Below, piece after piece: positions 23,766-35,240 of a stretch of 64,000 nucleotides of DNA (position 1 is its first letter; each line of letters opens with the position of its first letter). Under the pieces are notes generated by a model. It saw nothing but the letters and a program-made list of their open reading frames with translations, was not told the DNA's origin and did no database searches. A program made the position numbers and the translations under genes. The DNA is from Nephrocerus scutellatus (Eukaryota > Arthropoda > Insecta > Diptera > Pipunculidae). The stretch lies in NCBI GenBank assembly GCA_947095585.1, contig OX352761.1, positions 131,036,277-131,100,276 on the forward strand. The letters run 5' to 3'.

Positions 23766-24595
23766 TGTAAAAAAATTCGTTTTTTGGGAACAAACTTTTA
23801 TGTATACATCGACACGCGCCACATGCGTAACACGTCAAAAAAGTCGAAAAAATCTATTTTCCATGCGAAATTGTTCATTACATTGAGCTGATCAGAAAAT
23901 ATCAGCTCTCTAGGTCGTGTGAAAGCTGGTAAATAATTACCCCTAAATAGTCGAGTTGGGGCCTATTTCAAAGACCTAGGTTTCCAGGCATCACACGCGC
24001 TACACGCTGGATCTCAAAATCGCCATTTAAGACCAAATGAACATTTGGAAGGTGGTTAAATAAAGCTGGGGCCTATTTCAAAAATTAACCCACTTTCGAC
24101 GCATCACCTGCACCGGACGCGACTCGCGACACGAGTCCCACTCGGGATCTCAGAAGCGCCCTTAGAGACTAAGCGCTACTCACGAAATTTCAACTTTCTA
24201 GAACATGTGGAAGGTGGTTAACAAATGGTAGGGTCTATTTCAAAGATTAAGCTGCATCCCTTACATCACACGCGATACATGTCATACACGGGTACATAAG
24301 ACTGAGATGTTCACAAAATTTCAGCTCTCTAGGTCGTGTGAAAGCTGGTTAAAAGGGACCCCGAAATAGTCGGCGCGGTGGGGTCTATTTCAAAGATTAA
24401 CCCACTTTCCACGCATCACATGAGCCACACGCAAATCTGGGCAAGCGTCACATGGGGCATTTTAGAAACGCCCACAGAGGCTAAGCTACTAAAAAAATGT
24501 TCAACTCTCTAGGTCGCGTGAAAGGTGGTAAAAAGGACATCAAATCGAAAAACACGACAGACAGGAAATTTCAAGTTATATAAAAGTTTTTAATA
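23766..24595 (+). repeat. Modular interspersed repeat (TAGGTCGTGTGAAAG family), longest copy
   Basis: Starts with a TTCGTTTTTTGGGAACAAAC box followed by TTTTATGTATACATCGAC and ends TTATATAAAAGTTTTTAA, so the ends carry a short inverted AAACTTTTAT motif. The interior repeats a module of about 120-180 bp: AAATTTCAGCTCTC, TAGGTCGTGTGAAAGCTGGT, then GGGxCTATTTCAAAGATTAA and CACGCATCACACGCG. Modules are seen near 23,900, 24,035, 24,195, 24,318 and 24,495, each diverged. The family also occurs at 30.34, 46.83 and 47.77 kb. No transposase. Confidence 0.75.
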
Positions 24596-24599
24596 ACAG

Positions 24600-25689
24600 T
24601 GAAGTGTGATGATCTCAGCTCTGTGTGTTTGTCCCAAATTGTCTAAAACGTCTAGAAAACTTGTTTTTGCGAAACCTTATAATATTTTTGAGTAATAGTA
24701 ATGCTTTAGTTTTTTTGTTACTCCAAGAATATAATTTATACCTTCATTCCGATGAATATTGAAAATTTTAAAATTGTCCGTGTGTGCACACCTTATGCTT
24801 ACAATATTCATTCATAATCCCTTCTGTTTCCAAATGGGAATTCACTGTTTTCCACAGATGTTCACATTATTATTTACCTCCCATATCCGTTGATTGGTCA
24901 TTTAAATGTTTGTGTATTGGTCAGATAAAGTGCGACTAACGTTGAATAACTGTCTCTCTATTTGTTAGTCGTGTCCTTAAGCCTAAAGGATGTTCTTAGG
25001 ATAGTTGGAGTGATTTCATGAATTTATTTCGGTCATAATTACTCTTCTGCGAAATGAAAAAATTTTGTCATTGTGTTTCTTCTAAATTGTAAAGAAGTTT
25101 GTTTGCTCATAAGTACTTTACTATTGTCCGTACACCAGCGACAAAAGCCATTTTTAATCATTCACTCCGTCATATCAAGGTTAAATGCCCGCGGCGGCGG
25201 CATTCTTTACGGGCTTTTGGGCAAATTAATATTTCATCACTTTACATTTTTCTTGCACTAGTCTAGGTCGTTGAAGGTAGTGAAAGGATTGAACATCTGA
25301 CGATGTGTCGAGAAATATTAAAAATTCAAAAAACTTACTGTCGGATTTAATTCTTCATTTTCTGTGACTAAACTAACAACACACAAGCACACAGGCGAAA
25401 TAAAAGTAAAATAAAGATGTTAAATGCGATTGGAATTTAAAAAAATGTCCATTACTATGAACCTTTGGAAGTTATTGTGAATCAATATGGCAGTCCAGAA
25501 AATTACTATTTTTTCATTAAGTTAACTTTGCATTTATTTTACAAGGACACGCACAACAAGAATGTTCGCGAGAAGATAGGCATTGGACCGCAACGGTCTA
25601 TTACCACAAATATTATTATTATATGCATCAAGTTTACTCTAGGTTAGGTTAGTTACTCTAGGTTTTTAGTACGTGATTAATTCTGTTTC
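24600..25689. other. No recognisable gene
   Basis: AT-rich spacer with no motif I can name. Confidence 0.5.
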
Positions 25690-25990
25690 TTGGCAACAGT
25701 TCTAGATATGTACTCTGTTGAATCTCTTCCACCACAATCCATTCTGAAAGATGCTTATAATTTAAAACATAAATTAATAAAATATTTTTTGCGCAAAATT
25801 GCGGCACATCATTTAAGAAATGAACCAAACCTTTACCAACTTCGAAAACAAAAAAAAGGCGTCTACTGCGAAAACTTATAGATTCACCAGGAACCCAACG
25901 TGCTCCCACAGGACACATTATTAAAATCGCATTAATGCCGTGCTTGTAACCAGAGATGTTTCCTTCTCCAATAATAAAAGCTTTAATGGG
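25690..25990 (+). other. Coding-like stretch, unidentified
   Basis: A plus-strand frame (25,690-25,881) reads like protein: SLPPQSILKDAYNLKHKLI and KIAAHHLRNEPNLYQL. After the stop, another frame continues IDSPGTQRAPTGHIIKIALM. The minus strand is also open for 111 codons over the same interval, so the bias could be accidental. I do not recognise a family. It may be a decayed exon or a transposon remnant. Confidence 0.25.
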
Positions 25991-25994
25991 CATT

Positions 25995-26635
25995 CACACG
26001 CACAATCACAAGCGAACATGCATAGATACGATACGCGATGGTTAAATGAAAATTTTATTCATCGAGTTGTCTGCGTTTGCGTCATCTGCGTGCAACGTTG
26101 GCATATACTATAGGAAACAGAAATGTGCGTGCGTAGGTAGGGAATTTAATGAAGCATAATGTTGGGAAATACGACCAAGGAACAAGAAACAAATCAAGCC
26201 TTAACGTGCGGTGTGATGTTGGTTGGTCGTTTATAGGGAAAAAAGAGAAGGGAGCACAATTTAATAATTTGATGTAGGTACATTGCGCTTTGAACGAGGA
26301 TGTCATTTCGCTCCAGATCGTAATTACGACGAAACGAAATTCCGCTTCATAACATGTCAAATTGTTTAAATTTCTTTATTGCAATATAACTTTAAGGTAA
26401 TGTATGCAAAGCTCCACCAAAAGTTTGTATCAACTCTAAAATATATTTTAGAGTTTGAAACCGACACATCTGGAATGGTATGGGATGATGCCGATCACGC
26501 AATTATACAATTTTTATAAATAAGGTCTTTTAAAATTTAATTTTAAAATAGTTGTTGGCTAATCAGTTGGGAAAAATCAGATATCAAGTGAATATCGATA
26601 TACATAAAAGTGAAACTTTGTGGGTATGTATGTAT
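25995..26635. other. No recognisable gene
   Basis: No supported feature between the coding-like stretch and the solo LTR. Confidence 0.5.
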
Positions 26636-26998
26636 ATATTGTTACGAAAAACAGTTAATAGTAGATGAACAGAGCGCTATCATAAAAAGGAATAAGAACT
26701 AGTATAAGAATTAGCCTGATTCACACCGTACAAAAATAGCCACTGAATTAGAATTAAAAACTTACAAAAGCATACTTTTAGGCTGTAAGATTAATTAGAT
26801 TATTTTAAATATACCCGACTATAAGTTCAAATCATTATGTACTGGCCAAAAATGTAGTCAAACCGGTTTGTTCGGTTTATGTACCTACACATGATTGTAC
26901 ATAGAGTTTATTTTTAGAAGATGATTCATTACATATGAGTATGTTTTCTCGATATTTCTGTCTATTAGATTGGAAGTTTCTGAAAACGTTTCAATGAG

Positions 26999-27007
26999 TA
27001 TAAATAG
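26999..27007 (+). promoter_or_regulatory. TATA box of the solo LTR
   Basis: TATAAATAG sits about 180 bp before the first AATAAA of the LTR, a normal position for an LTR core promoter. It could still drive transcription into flanking DNA to the right. Confidence 0.6.
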
Positions 27008-27181
27008 GTGGAGTTCGCTGCTGAGGATTCATTATTTGTTTAGAATTCTTGCAAAGAGATAAAGCTACCACATCAGGGAATTATATTGAAGTACAAGTGT
27101 TATTGTAATAAGTGTTTTGTGTACATTTAAAGTTATCAATAGTATAAATTTGTGAACTTTTGTTATTTTTACTGTTTGTTT

Positions 27182-27210
27182 AATAAAGTTGTAATTTATA
27201 AATTAATAAA
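27182..27210 (+). terminator. Poly(A) signals of the solo LTR
   Basis: Two AATAAA hexamers (27,182 and 27,205) followed by TTGTGTTGTGTTTTATTTTC, a GT-rich downstream element. Confidence 0.6.
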
Positions 27211-27539
27211 CTTGTGTTGTGTTTTATTTTCAAAATCCTTTACGAACTAAAAAGCCTAAATTTCGTAACAATATGTATGTATGTATGTTCCCTATTATCC
27301 CTGTTTCTTCAACCAATCGCGTTCAGACTTCTAGTAGGGGTTTTATACCATAATGAGCAGTTAATAGGCATATTTGGAAAGTAGACTACAGAGTCATGGA
27401 GTCACCATTTTCACCGCCAGTGAAGAATATTGGTTCGAATTTACTAAGGATTTGTACTGGATATTTCCAAATCTCTCTCCTAGGGTATTGCATTTTATAT
27501 TCTCTATTGAACATTAGTACACAGGCGTCAGGAGCAAAT

Positions 27540-28450
27540 AAATTTGTTTCGAAACCTTGTGGAATCTGTGTCCATGTACGTTCTTAGGTCATTATTCTTG
27601 TCAGGTCTAATTATAGCTCTCAACGCTTCTATCTGAATAACTACATCCAGAGGTGGCATAGTATTAAGAGTATATCTCGAGAAAGAGCGCATCACGCCCG
27701 TTATTCCCAAGGAGACGTTCCTTTCTAGAGTGTGTAGTGCCATAATATTCATTTGCGACAAGTTCTTGGCCAGCAAACAACTGCTGCATAAGTGAGAATG
27801 GATCTAAAATGCAACGATTTTCGTACACTGTGACGATTTACGAAATACTCTTTAACACTTAATAAAGGTAAACTGAGCTTTGGATATTCTCGACTCCAAG
27901 TGCATATGGCACTTTATCTTGCAATCTAGATAGAAGTAGCCCCAAATGTTTGACTTCTGTGGAGATTGGCCAAGTGAAGGATTTAAGTAGGGAAGGAATA
28001 ACACCATATACTTTGCGCTTTCGACTAAATAAAACTAGAGTTGTATTGCTTGGGACAGTATTCTGTATATATACAGCATTAAGGGATTTGTAAGATGATA
28101 GAAGATATACATCATCCGCATATGCTTGTTTGACCAACTTTTTCGAGAAAGGAATCGACAACAAAGTACCACAAAAGCAGCGAAAACTCTTCGTCTTTGG
28201 GGCATACTTTAGCCACTTCGTAAGTAAATTTATCATCATATAATAATTATAAGTTTCATAATCATAATCTTCCCAGTCTGAAGAACACGCTGGGAAAACA
28301 TTTGGTGAATCCATCAGGTTAAGTCAGGCATTCAAGCAAAGTTGCACATAAAGTCGATGGTAGCGTCGTCAAAAGCTGTTTCAATATCAATAAACAACCA
28401 ATGGTGAAGACTCCGTCCAATATACTCCTTTCAATCCTTGATATAAAATC
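27540..28450 (-). pseudogene. LINE reverse transcriptase relic
   Basis: On the minus strand: HHWLFIDIETAFDDATID at about 28,410-28,355 (RT motif A with its Asp), then AYADDVYLLSSYKSLNA at about 28,125-28,075 (catalytic YADD), STEVKHLGLLLSRLQ, and further down ILTYAAVVCWPRT and VSLGITGVMRSF, the C-terminal region of LINE ORF2. A 151-codon frame (28,314-27,859) is open across YADD. Several frameshifts elsewhere. The GITGxMR block occurs in the jockey/I/R1 group; clade not resolved. Confidence 0.8.
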
Positions 28451-30330
28451 ATGAAGAGTAGACTCAGAGTAAATAAATAAGAAAAAAATGTATGGAGATA
28501 TTTAATTTTAAAATCTTCATTGACCAAATTTTTCTATTTGACTTTTAGTCCTATGTCGACGAAATTTTCATGAAACTAAGTCGTACTCTGAAGGCTTTCA
28601 TAACTCGCAACTGGTAATTTGAAACAGATTTGGCAGATAATCTGGTTGATTTTAACTGTGATCGATCAATTATTGTCCATGAAAGTCCGAAATTCATAAA
28701 AGCAAGAAATTACTATATTCACACTTGGCAATTATTTCTAGAAGCAATAAACATTGATGCCATTTGTATCTTCTTAGAAATATAAGTGTTAGTAATTGGT
28801 AATGCAAAGTTTTTGATAGTGTTATCGTAAGGACGAAAAATTACATAAAAAACAAAATTTCAATTTGCACCGTTACATTATCTGATTAAGTTTCTGAGCG
28901 CTGTGTTTGGAACGAACAAATACTTTGCTGCAGAATATAACGAACAGTTTGTAGGATTCAAATACACGTTCGATTCGGAATAAGGGAGGAAGCAGTAAGA
29001 TGCGGGGAAAATAACATGTTCAACATATTTGGACGCTGCTTGCGCGGACACTTTCAAGGAAAGTGAAAAACGAACATGAAGGCGAAAGCGGAGTAATGTT
29101 TTTGGAAGAACTTTTTCATACTGTCGCGTTGTACCAGTTGTCAGGAGAGATACCACCCGCAATCTGGTATGGTATTCGACGAGTCGTAAAAAAGCTGCAT
29201 CTTTGGCTCGTTGTTCGTTCGTTCTCTCATTCTCAAGAATTCTCAAGAACGACAAACCAAATTGTAGTTAAAGTACCACTTCCGTTAACGAATTTGCTTC
29301 CCAAATGCCAAATGATTTCTGTTCCACTATGTGGCGAATTTTGTTTTTGATTTGTGTCTCTTCCTTAGTCTGCAGGTTGCAAGGCAAATGTTAACTTCAT
29401 TTTGTCTCGTACACAAGTACGAGTATGTCTGCACTATGCATATGTAAATCTATCCTTTCCTACTTCCTTCCACTCTTTATTATTTTTATATTGGATAGTT
29501 GTAGTTTTAGGGCAACATGTCCTCTTGAAACGATAACGTTTTTGATTCTCATATTCGTGATGGATTATGTTAACGCCACAAGTTATTATTATTATTATTG
29601 CGCTTTGCCATATTGTTGATAATAACAATAAGTTTCTGTTTACAGGATTTCCAAACGTTTACCTTAATAATAATGTAACTTATGAGTATGCTTAAGGACA
29701 TTTTGAGTGCTGGAGTACTTGTGCTTCTCTATTAAAATGGTTACAAGAGCTGTTACCTTGTCTGTTACCGAATTCAAGTGGTGCACTTCTCCGTTAAATA
29801 TCAATGTGAATAAGTAATGGCTCCGAACGATAGACCACAATGCATAAAGTGCCTTCCAATAAATTTGTTTATTTGTTTTCAAATTTGAATTCTGATCGAA
29901 TTGAATGAGGAATCTGGGCCATTGTTCGTGCATGTGACTAGAATGGAGAAGACGACAGTGTATTTTATCATCTATAAGGATGAGGAGAAGATATGTACTG
30001 TGATTATCCTTATGCGATATTTGTCGTTCGTGTTTGTAATGCAAATTATCAGTCTCACTGTTTTCACAAGGAAGTTATCTTCCCGAGCGATAAGTAAGTA
30101 GTCCATGAAGGTAGGAGAGGCGATTTGTATTTTATGCAGAACAACTTGAACGAACATAACAACTGACACAATTCTAATCGCTAGAATGGATACACACGTG
30201 CGTAGATTATTTGAGAGGGATTATTATTTGAGATCGGAATATTAAGCCAATACAATGACAGTTGGCCGTTAATACACAATGTAATTTTACTTCCAATAAA
30301 CGTTTTATTAAATAAATAAAAAGTTTTTTT
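28450..30330. other. No recognisable gene
   Basis: Several open frames of 60-126 codons on either strand, none with recognisable motifs. A short (ATT)n tract occurs at about 29,583-29,600, and AATAAA-rich sequence at 30,295-30,320. Confidence 0.45.
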
Positions 30331-30334
30331 TTGT

Positions 30335-30565
30335 GATTTATTTTCGTTTTCGGGTTCAAACTTTTATATGTACATCGAAACACGCCACACAGTCGTTTAT
30401 TATTTGGTAATAATCGCCAAAATATCTGCTTATAAGGTCGAAGCTATTTCAAAGAATTTTCATTTTTCCACGCTTCACACGCTCACAAAATTTAAGCCCC
30501 ATAAGTCGTGGGAAATTTGGTTCAAAAATACCCTAAAAAACGAGAAAATGGCGCGATTTTAAACC
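30335..30565 (+). repeat. Modular repeat family, partial copy
   Basis: TTTCGTTTTCGGGTTCAAAC, TTTTATATGTACATCGAAAC and ACGCCACAC match the head of the 23.77-kb copy. One module with a CATAAGTCGTGGGAAATTTG variant of the marker box follows. Confidence 0.65.
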
Positions 30566-30639
30566 ATTTAAACCAACGCGTTATACTCGGAATATAAAAA
30601 ATGCTATTTTCGACATAGCCACTCACAATTTCAGCTCTT

Positions 30640-30830
30640 TACATTTCAACCCATTACAAGAGAATAGTGTTAGGCCTAGGATTGATCCTTGTGGTACACC
30701 TTTTCGGGACTTTACAAAACGTGAAGTCACGTTTTTGCATGAGTAAATAAATAAGGTCATGTTTAGAGAAACCACGTGTAGAAAATTGACTGTAGAGCAG
30801 TGTTTTGTCGAAGTCGCTAACAAAGTAAGG
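30640..30830 (-). pseudogene. LINE RT fragment (GVPQGS block)
   Basis: Minus-strand frame of 66 codons includes VTSRFVKSRKGVPQGSILGLTLF. GVPQGSxLxPxLF is RT motif B of LINEs. Nothing else of the RT is visible on either side, so this is a short remnant. Confidence 0.75.
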
Positions 30831-31204
30831 AGCTTGAGTCTCTAGAGAAATGAGTTGGATAAGATAAGTTCACGGGAGACAGATCAAATGACTTCATATA
30901 TTCTAATAGGTAAGGACAGCAGATATTCAATCGGATTTATAAGGGATTTTGCTGCAGATGGTATCTCTACCGCAATTTTCGAAACTGCCGAAACTTGCAA
31001 GTTCAACATATATCTACGTTAGAGTCTCGATCAACATGGTATTGGTTTTTCTACATTTCAAAAGAAAATAAGTTTTGCTTTATATTGGTGTAGTTACTAA
31101 CCCAAACTTAATCAGATCTTTCCCAACTCAAGTCTTGAATTTTGTTTAATAGAATGTGTGCAAGTTTTCTTGGTAGATGAACACACAATTCTGGTGTTAT
31201 TTTA

Positions 31205-31541
31205 TGAAATACCCAGCGTTGCCTGGCTGCCGTCACCACACTGTTTCAACCACACTACTCGCACCTAACTAACCATTAAGGCCCACCAACACCTACTCCA
31301 ATATACACCAAACCCACTTACCCAGCCATATATATAAAATACACGGTCTTCGAGTCAATCTCATACCAACAATACCTAGCCACCCACCATGTCAACCTCC
31401 TTACCACCACCTAAGTTCACCCTTAAAGTCAATTCTAAATATTGGTGGAAGAATTTTTGAAATCAGTCCAGTAGTTTCGCAGATTTCCTCCTACATACAA
31501 ACCAACATTACCTCTTTATAATATTAGTATAGACCTAATTT
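31205..31541 (+). repeat. Interspersed repeat with ACCCAGCGTTGC head
   Basis: Starts TGAAATACCCAGCGTTGCCT and shares about 170 bp with 61,041-61,210. The right end CAGTCCAGTAGTTTCGCAGA, then ACATACAAACC and ATATTAGTATAGAC, resembles the right-end sequence near 63,385-63,470. The interior is unusually C-rich on this strand. No coding capacity; superfamily unknown. Confidence 0.6.
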
Positions 31542-31689
31542 CTGGTGGGTGTGCAGGTCATAACATTGGACTTTTCCTGTACTAGTTTGGTTGCCAATAA
31601 GACAAGAAAGGTGCTCGCAAATTCATTGATATTTGTGATGGCTTCGTTTAATCTTCAAGAGTAATGGATGGCCTTATGCATTTGTATCG

Positions 31690-32010
31690 TTACCTTTAAA
31701 AGATAAGAATCCAAATTAAATGTGATATTTTATGATGTTATGGGCGAGTGAGTTTCTGATATTTTGGTTGAACAATATGCACATCTTAACCGAGACCAGT
31801 ATTTGGATTTTAAATATGTCGATAACGTTGATTTTTAAAGGATCCGAATATTGATGTAAATAATTGCCATTGATAATATGACAGTTTATGAAACACTGAG
31901 ACTTTTACTTCAACTCGAAAAAAATATTTCGACCAAAATCGCTAGTATCTATATAATGGAGTTTTGATTAAGATCGCCCCATTTTGCTTCTGTTTGAGTT
32001 ATCGAAAAAA
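31690..32010 (+). other. Coding-like relic, unidentified
   Basis: Successive plus frames give protein-like text: VSDILVEQYAHLNRDQYLDF, KYVDNVDF, then DPNIDVNN, MTVYETLRLLLQLEKN and IKIAPFCFCLSYRKN, separated by stops and 1-nt shifts. The way readable text passes from frame to frame is typical of a decayed ORF. I cannot name the family. Confidence 0.3.
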
Positions 32011-32239
32011 TTGATTCGGTTTAAAGTACCATCGTTACCATCGATACCATCAACTATGGAACATAATATCATCAACATTTTTTGTATTCAACTTTTTACT
32101 CGTTCGTCATACCTAAATTTTTTAATAGTGGTATTTGTGGCTACGGGAAAAGCCAATGGTAAAATACGAGTATTGACTGATGGTAAAATATATTCATATC
32201 ACAAAATGATAATCATCTGTAAATTATTTGATTAAAAGC

Positions 32240-34850
32240 ATCAAAGCGCTTATGTCGGGAAAAAGTGTGCACGCCATAAATCTACAGGACTTCAGGATTG
32301 ATTAATCACAGATCACGTTTGACGACGAAATGCAAACCATTTTTTGATATCGGATTGATATCCCCTTAAGGACACAAATTTTTTGCGAAAAAGTCGACTC
32401 CGTATTTGTGTTATTTATGTGGGTGCCACAACCAATGCCACGATAAACTGAAATATGGTTTCGTTTCTTAAGTTTTGTAGATGTGATTGATGATGTTTTT
32501 GACTGCCTATTTTTTATGAATCAACAGTGTAATGTGAGTTAATGTGATGGCATGTATTAACAGTTCCATCCGGATCCATTTGAATACCTTTAAGGTAAAT
32601 TTGATTAATGTCACAAAGAGTTATATGCTCTTGACAGGAGGATATCAAGTTTTCCGCAGAGAGCTTCAATGAATGAATTTATGTTTCTGGAAAGGTGTAG
32701 AATTATGTGGAGGTGGTTAAGTTACTTTTGAAATACAATAAATAAAGTAAATAATTATTTTTTACCACAAAATCCCGTCAGTACAAAACTGCACTAAATT
32801 CGGAATTAAAATAAAACCTAAGCTTTTAGCACTAAATAGTCTGAAAGTATAAAATTAAACTAAAACTTCTACTCACATATCTACCGTATATGACAAAAAT
32901 GTGGTTAATGAATATTAGTGCAATATTTAGTTTCGTCCATTATTGTCACGAAGCCACAAGAAATGCGAAAGCGCTATTTCTAATTAAAACTTTGTATTCC
33001 TATAAATTAATAATAAAGGTGTGAACAGAAAGCTGTGATATCAATTGGTAATAATGAATTTCCTGTGAAAAGATGGCCAACAGCTAAAGCCATTGATTGG
33101 AAACAGAACTTCACAATCAAGGAAGGATGGAAGAAAGTGAAAAATATAATAAGACTTTACCGCAACGCAATCGAAAAGAAGGGTGAACTTTTATCCCTTA
33201 TATTAGAGATTGATACAGGATGATGTAGTTCATTATGTGGAGTGTGGAAACAATTTGTCTCATCTCAACTCACGCAATTTGTGGAAACAATTAAGTAAAA
33301 TTATAGCGAATCCTTCGATACGATTCGATACAGAGAAATTCAAACGATAAATTCTGTACTCAAAGCATAGAAACAAGAAGCAAAAGTTTCGAGTGGCACG
33401 ACACTGAACTGTAATTTGAATTACTTTGGAGGAAAAGTTTTCTGCCATCAAATGGCAATGTTATATAATTAATGAAAATAAAGTACCATTCTTTGAGGTA
33501 CTACGCCCTTATCCAGGGGAAGAAGAGCAGAAGCTATGTGCAGCAGTATGTACTCAGCATCCATACTTGAATTCATTTGGAACTTATCAAAGATACTTCT
33601 TCATCCCATTCAAAGGAAATGCCTATTAAATAAAATAGAAATGTCGCCACATTATGTATACTTGCGTGTGATTATTTTTGGTTAATTCGTTTAACGGTTA
33701 CTTTGATCATTACCGTGAAATAAAATTTCTTTATGTGCGCACTGAACTGCAATTTGGTAATATGTACGAGTACATATATATCATGGAAAAACATACAAAA
33801 TAATATTGGAAACATAATTCTAAAGAACTTCTTAAACAGTTGACTGCTTTTAAGTGAAGACAGGGTATGTCGTATTAGGCAAAAATGAAATATTATTTAT
33901 TCTTATCAGAGAGACACGATAAACTTTAATCCGGTTCACCTTTGACCAAAGTAAATTATTTTATGATTATATATTCTCTATATTATTATATTCTGAAAAG
34001 CACAGCTTAAAAATACGCACACACATACACTCAATAATACGTGCATTCTATGTCACGTATGGCTTTGTTGTACGCATAAACACGTATTCCACATTATGGT
34101 TACAACTTTTTTTCTTCTTTGCATTTTTATCAAAATATGCACTGGATTTGGCATTCATTGGCTGAGAGCTATGTCATTTTTCATTTTTTGTTCTTATTTT
34201 TTTGGATTTTTTGTTTTTATGAACTAGAAATAGCTACACAGACGTAATGAGATGAATTGCCGGATTTATTGTAGTTTCATTGGAATGAATATCAACGGTA
34301 ACCACATATATCTTGTATAATGACAAAAACGCTTGGAAGTCATTGGGAAAGTAGAATAAGTAGAAGCAATTTAAAAGAGATCTAGCATATATTATAAGAT
34401 CTTTTGCATTTGCTATTTCCATTATTTTTTAATAATATTTGGCGCAACAGACCTTGACTGACGTTCTGACATTGACAGATCATAAAAAAAAGTTTAAGAG
34501 TGCATTTGTATTAAAATACAAAATTGTTATGCCCCTATTGAAAAATACCTTATTTTTCCACACAAATGGAAGAGACCCACAATAAAAAAATCTTATGCGA
34601 AATTATTACTCTCTATGCCATTCGCAAGAGGTGGGTTGTGTTTTTCTGGAAATTCGTACCTTCTTTACAGTAGTTCAGCGCACTAACCACTTGTGCCAAG
34701 GCGCCCAACTCAACGCACCTATAATTGCCATTTCATCACGCTTCAACAATGTTCGCGAATTATCCAAAAAATTTATCAAAGTGGAATGTAACACATTTCC
34801 AGCTTAACGGTTCTATAAAATCGAAGGATGTCGCATTAAGGCAAGTAAGC
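32240..34850. other. No identified gene; two short protein-like frames at 33.0-33.6 kb
   Basis: At 33,035-33,223 a 62-codon frame is rich in W/K (EFPVKRWPTAKAIDWKQNF), and at 33,426-33,629 a 67-codon frame reads FFEVLRPYPGEEEQKLC and PYLNSFGTYQRYFFIPF. Neither has a family I recognise, and no splice model joins them convincingly. The rest is AT-rich with no seen structure. Confidence 0.3.
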
Positions 34851-34859
34851 AAACCATTT

Positions 34860-35240
34860 TAAGTGGGTTTCATGCTGGAGGGTTATTGGCCCAAACATTT
34901 CAATAATGCTGGCAACGCATTCGCAGTCAATGGAGATCGATGCCGGATCATACTGGCTGATTTTTTTGGGATATATTCCAAAAGGTCCAGGTCAACCTGT
35001 TCAACAAAATGGCACAACATGTCACATATCTTTCAACAAAACGGCGCCACATGCCAGAAAATAAAAAATGATATGACGCTTCTGAACTGTTTTCCTTAAA
35101 GATTTTTTAGGATCACGTTCTAAGCCAATATGCCAGAAATTGAAGACGACCTAAGGACCAACATCCAAAAGGAAATTTTCGGCATATATTGTACATAAAA
35201 AATTGGACTAAGCTCATTAGCTCGCGCAGCCATTTGAATT
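34860..35240 (+). pseudogene. Rosa-like mariner transposase relic (old copy)
   Basis: Plus frame of 78 codons has NAGNAFAVNGDRCRIILADF and FQQNGATCQK, matching the VTVNGNRYRTMLNEFL and FQQDGATCHTA blocks of the well-preserved element at 36 kb. The catalytic Asp of QQDGA is Asn here. Downstream text MPEIEDDLRTNIQKEIF corresponds to the SIDALETNIQRV region. Stops, deletions and divergence show a much older insertion of a related element. Confidence 0.7.

Larger units (their letters stand above)
26640..27270 (+). mobile_element. Solo LTR of an LTR retrotransposon, 4-bp ATAT duplication
   Basis: The element begins TGTTACGAAA (26,640) and ends TTTCGTAACA (27,270), a perfect 10-bp inverted repeat with the canonical TG...CA ends of LTRs. 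It is flanked by ATAT on both sides (26,636-26,639 and 27,271-27,274). Inside are a TATA box at 26,999, and AATAAA signals at 27,182 and 27,205 followed by GT/T-rich sequence, in the order expected for U3-R-U5. No internal gag-pol is adjacent, so it is a solo LTR left by recombination between two LTRs. The ends and 4-bp duplication suit the Gypsy superfamily, which is an inference. Length is 631 bp. Confidence 0.85.

Noticed and set aside
23880..24560. Regularly spaced repeats resembling a CRISPR array
   Set aside because: Units are long, diverged and of uneven spacing, in a eukaryotic setting; they are modules of an interspersed repeat.
28878..29255. 125-codon minus frame
   Set aside because: No motif, start or splice context; surrounding sequence is AT-rich non-coding.
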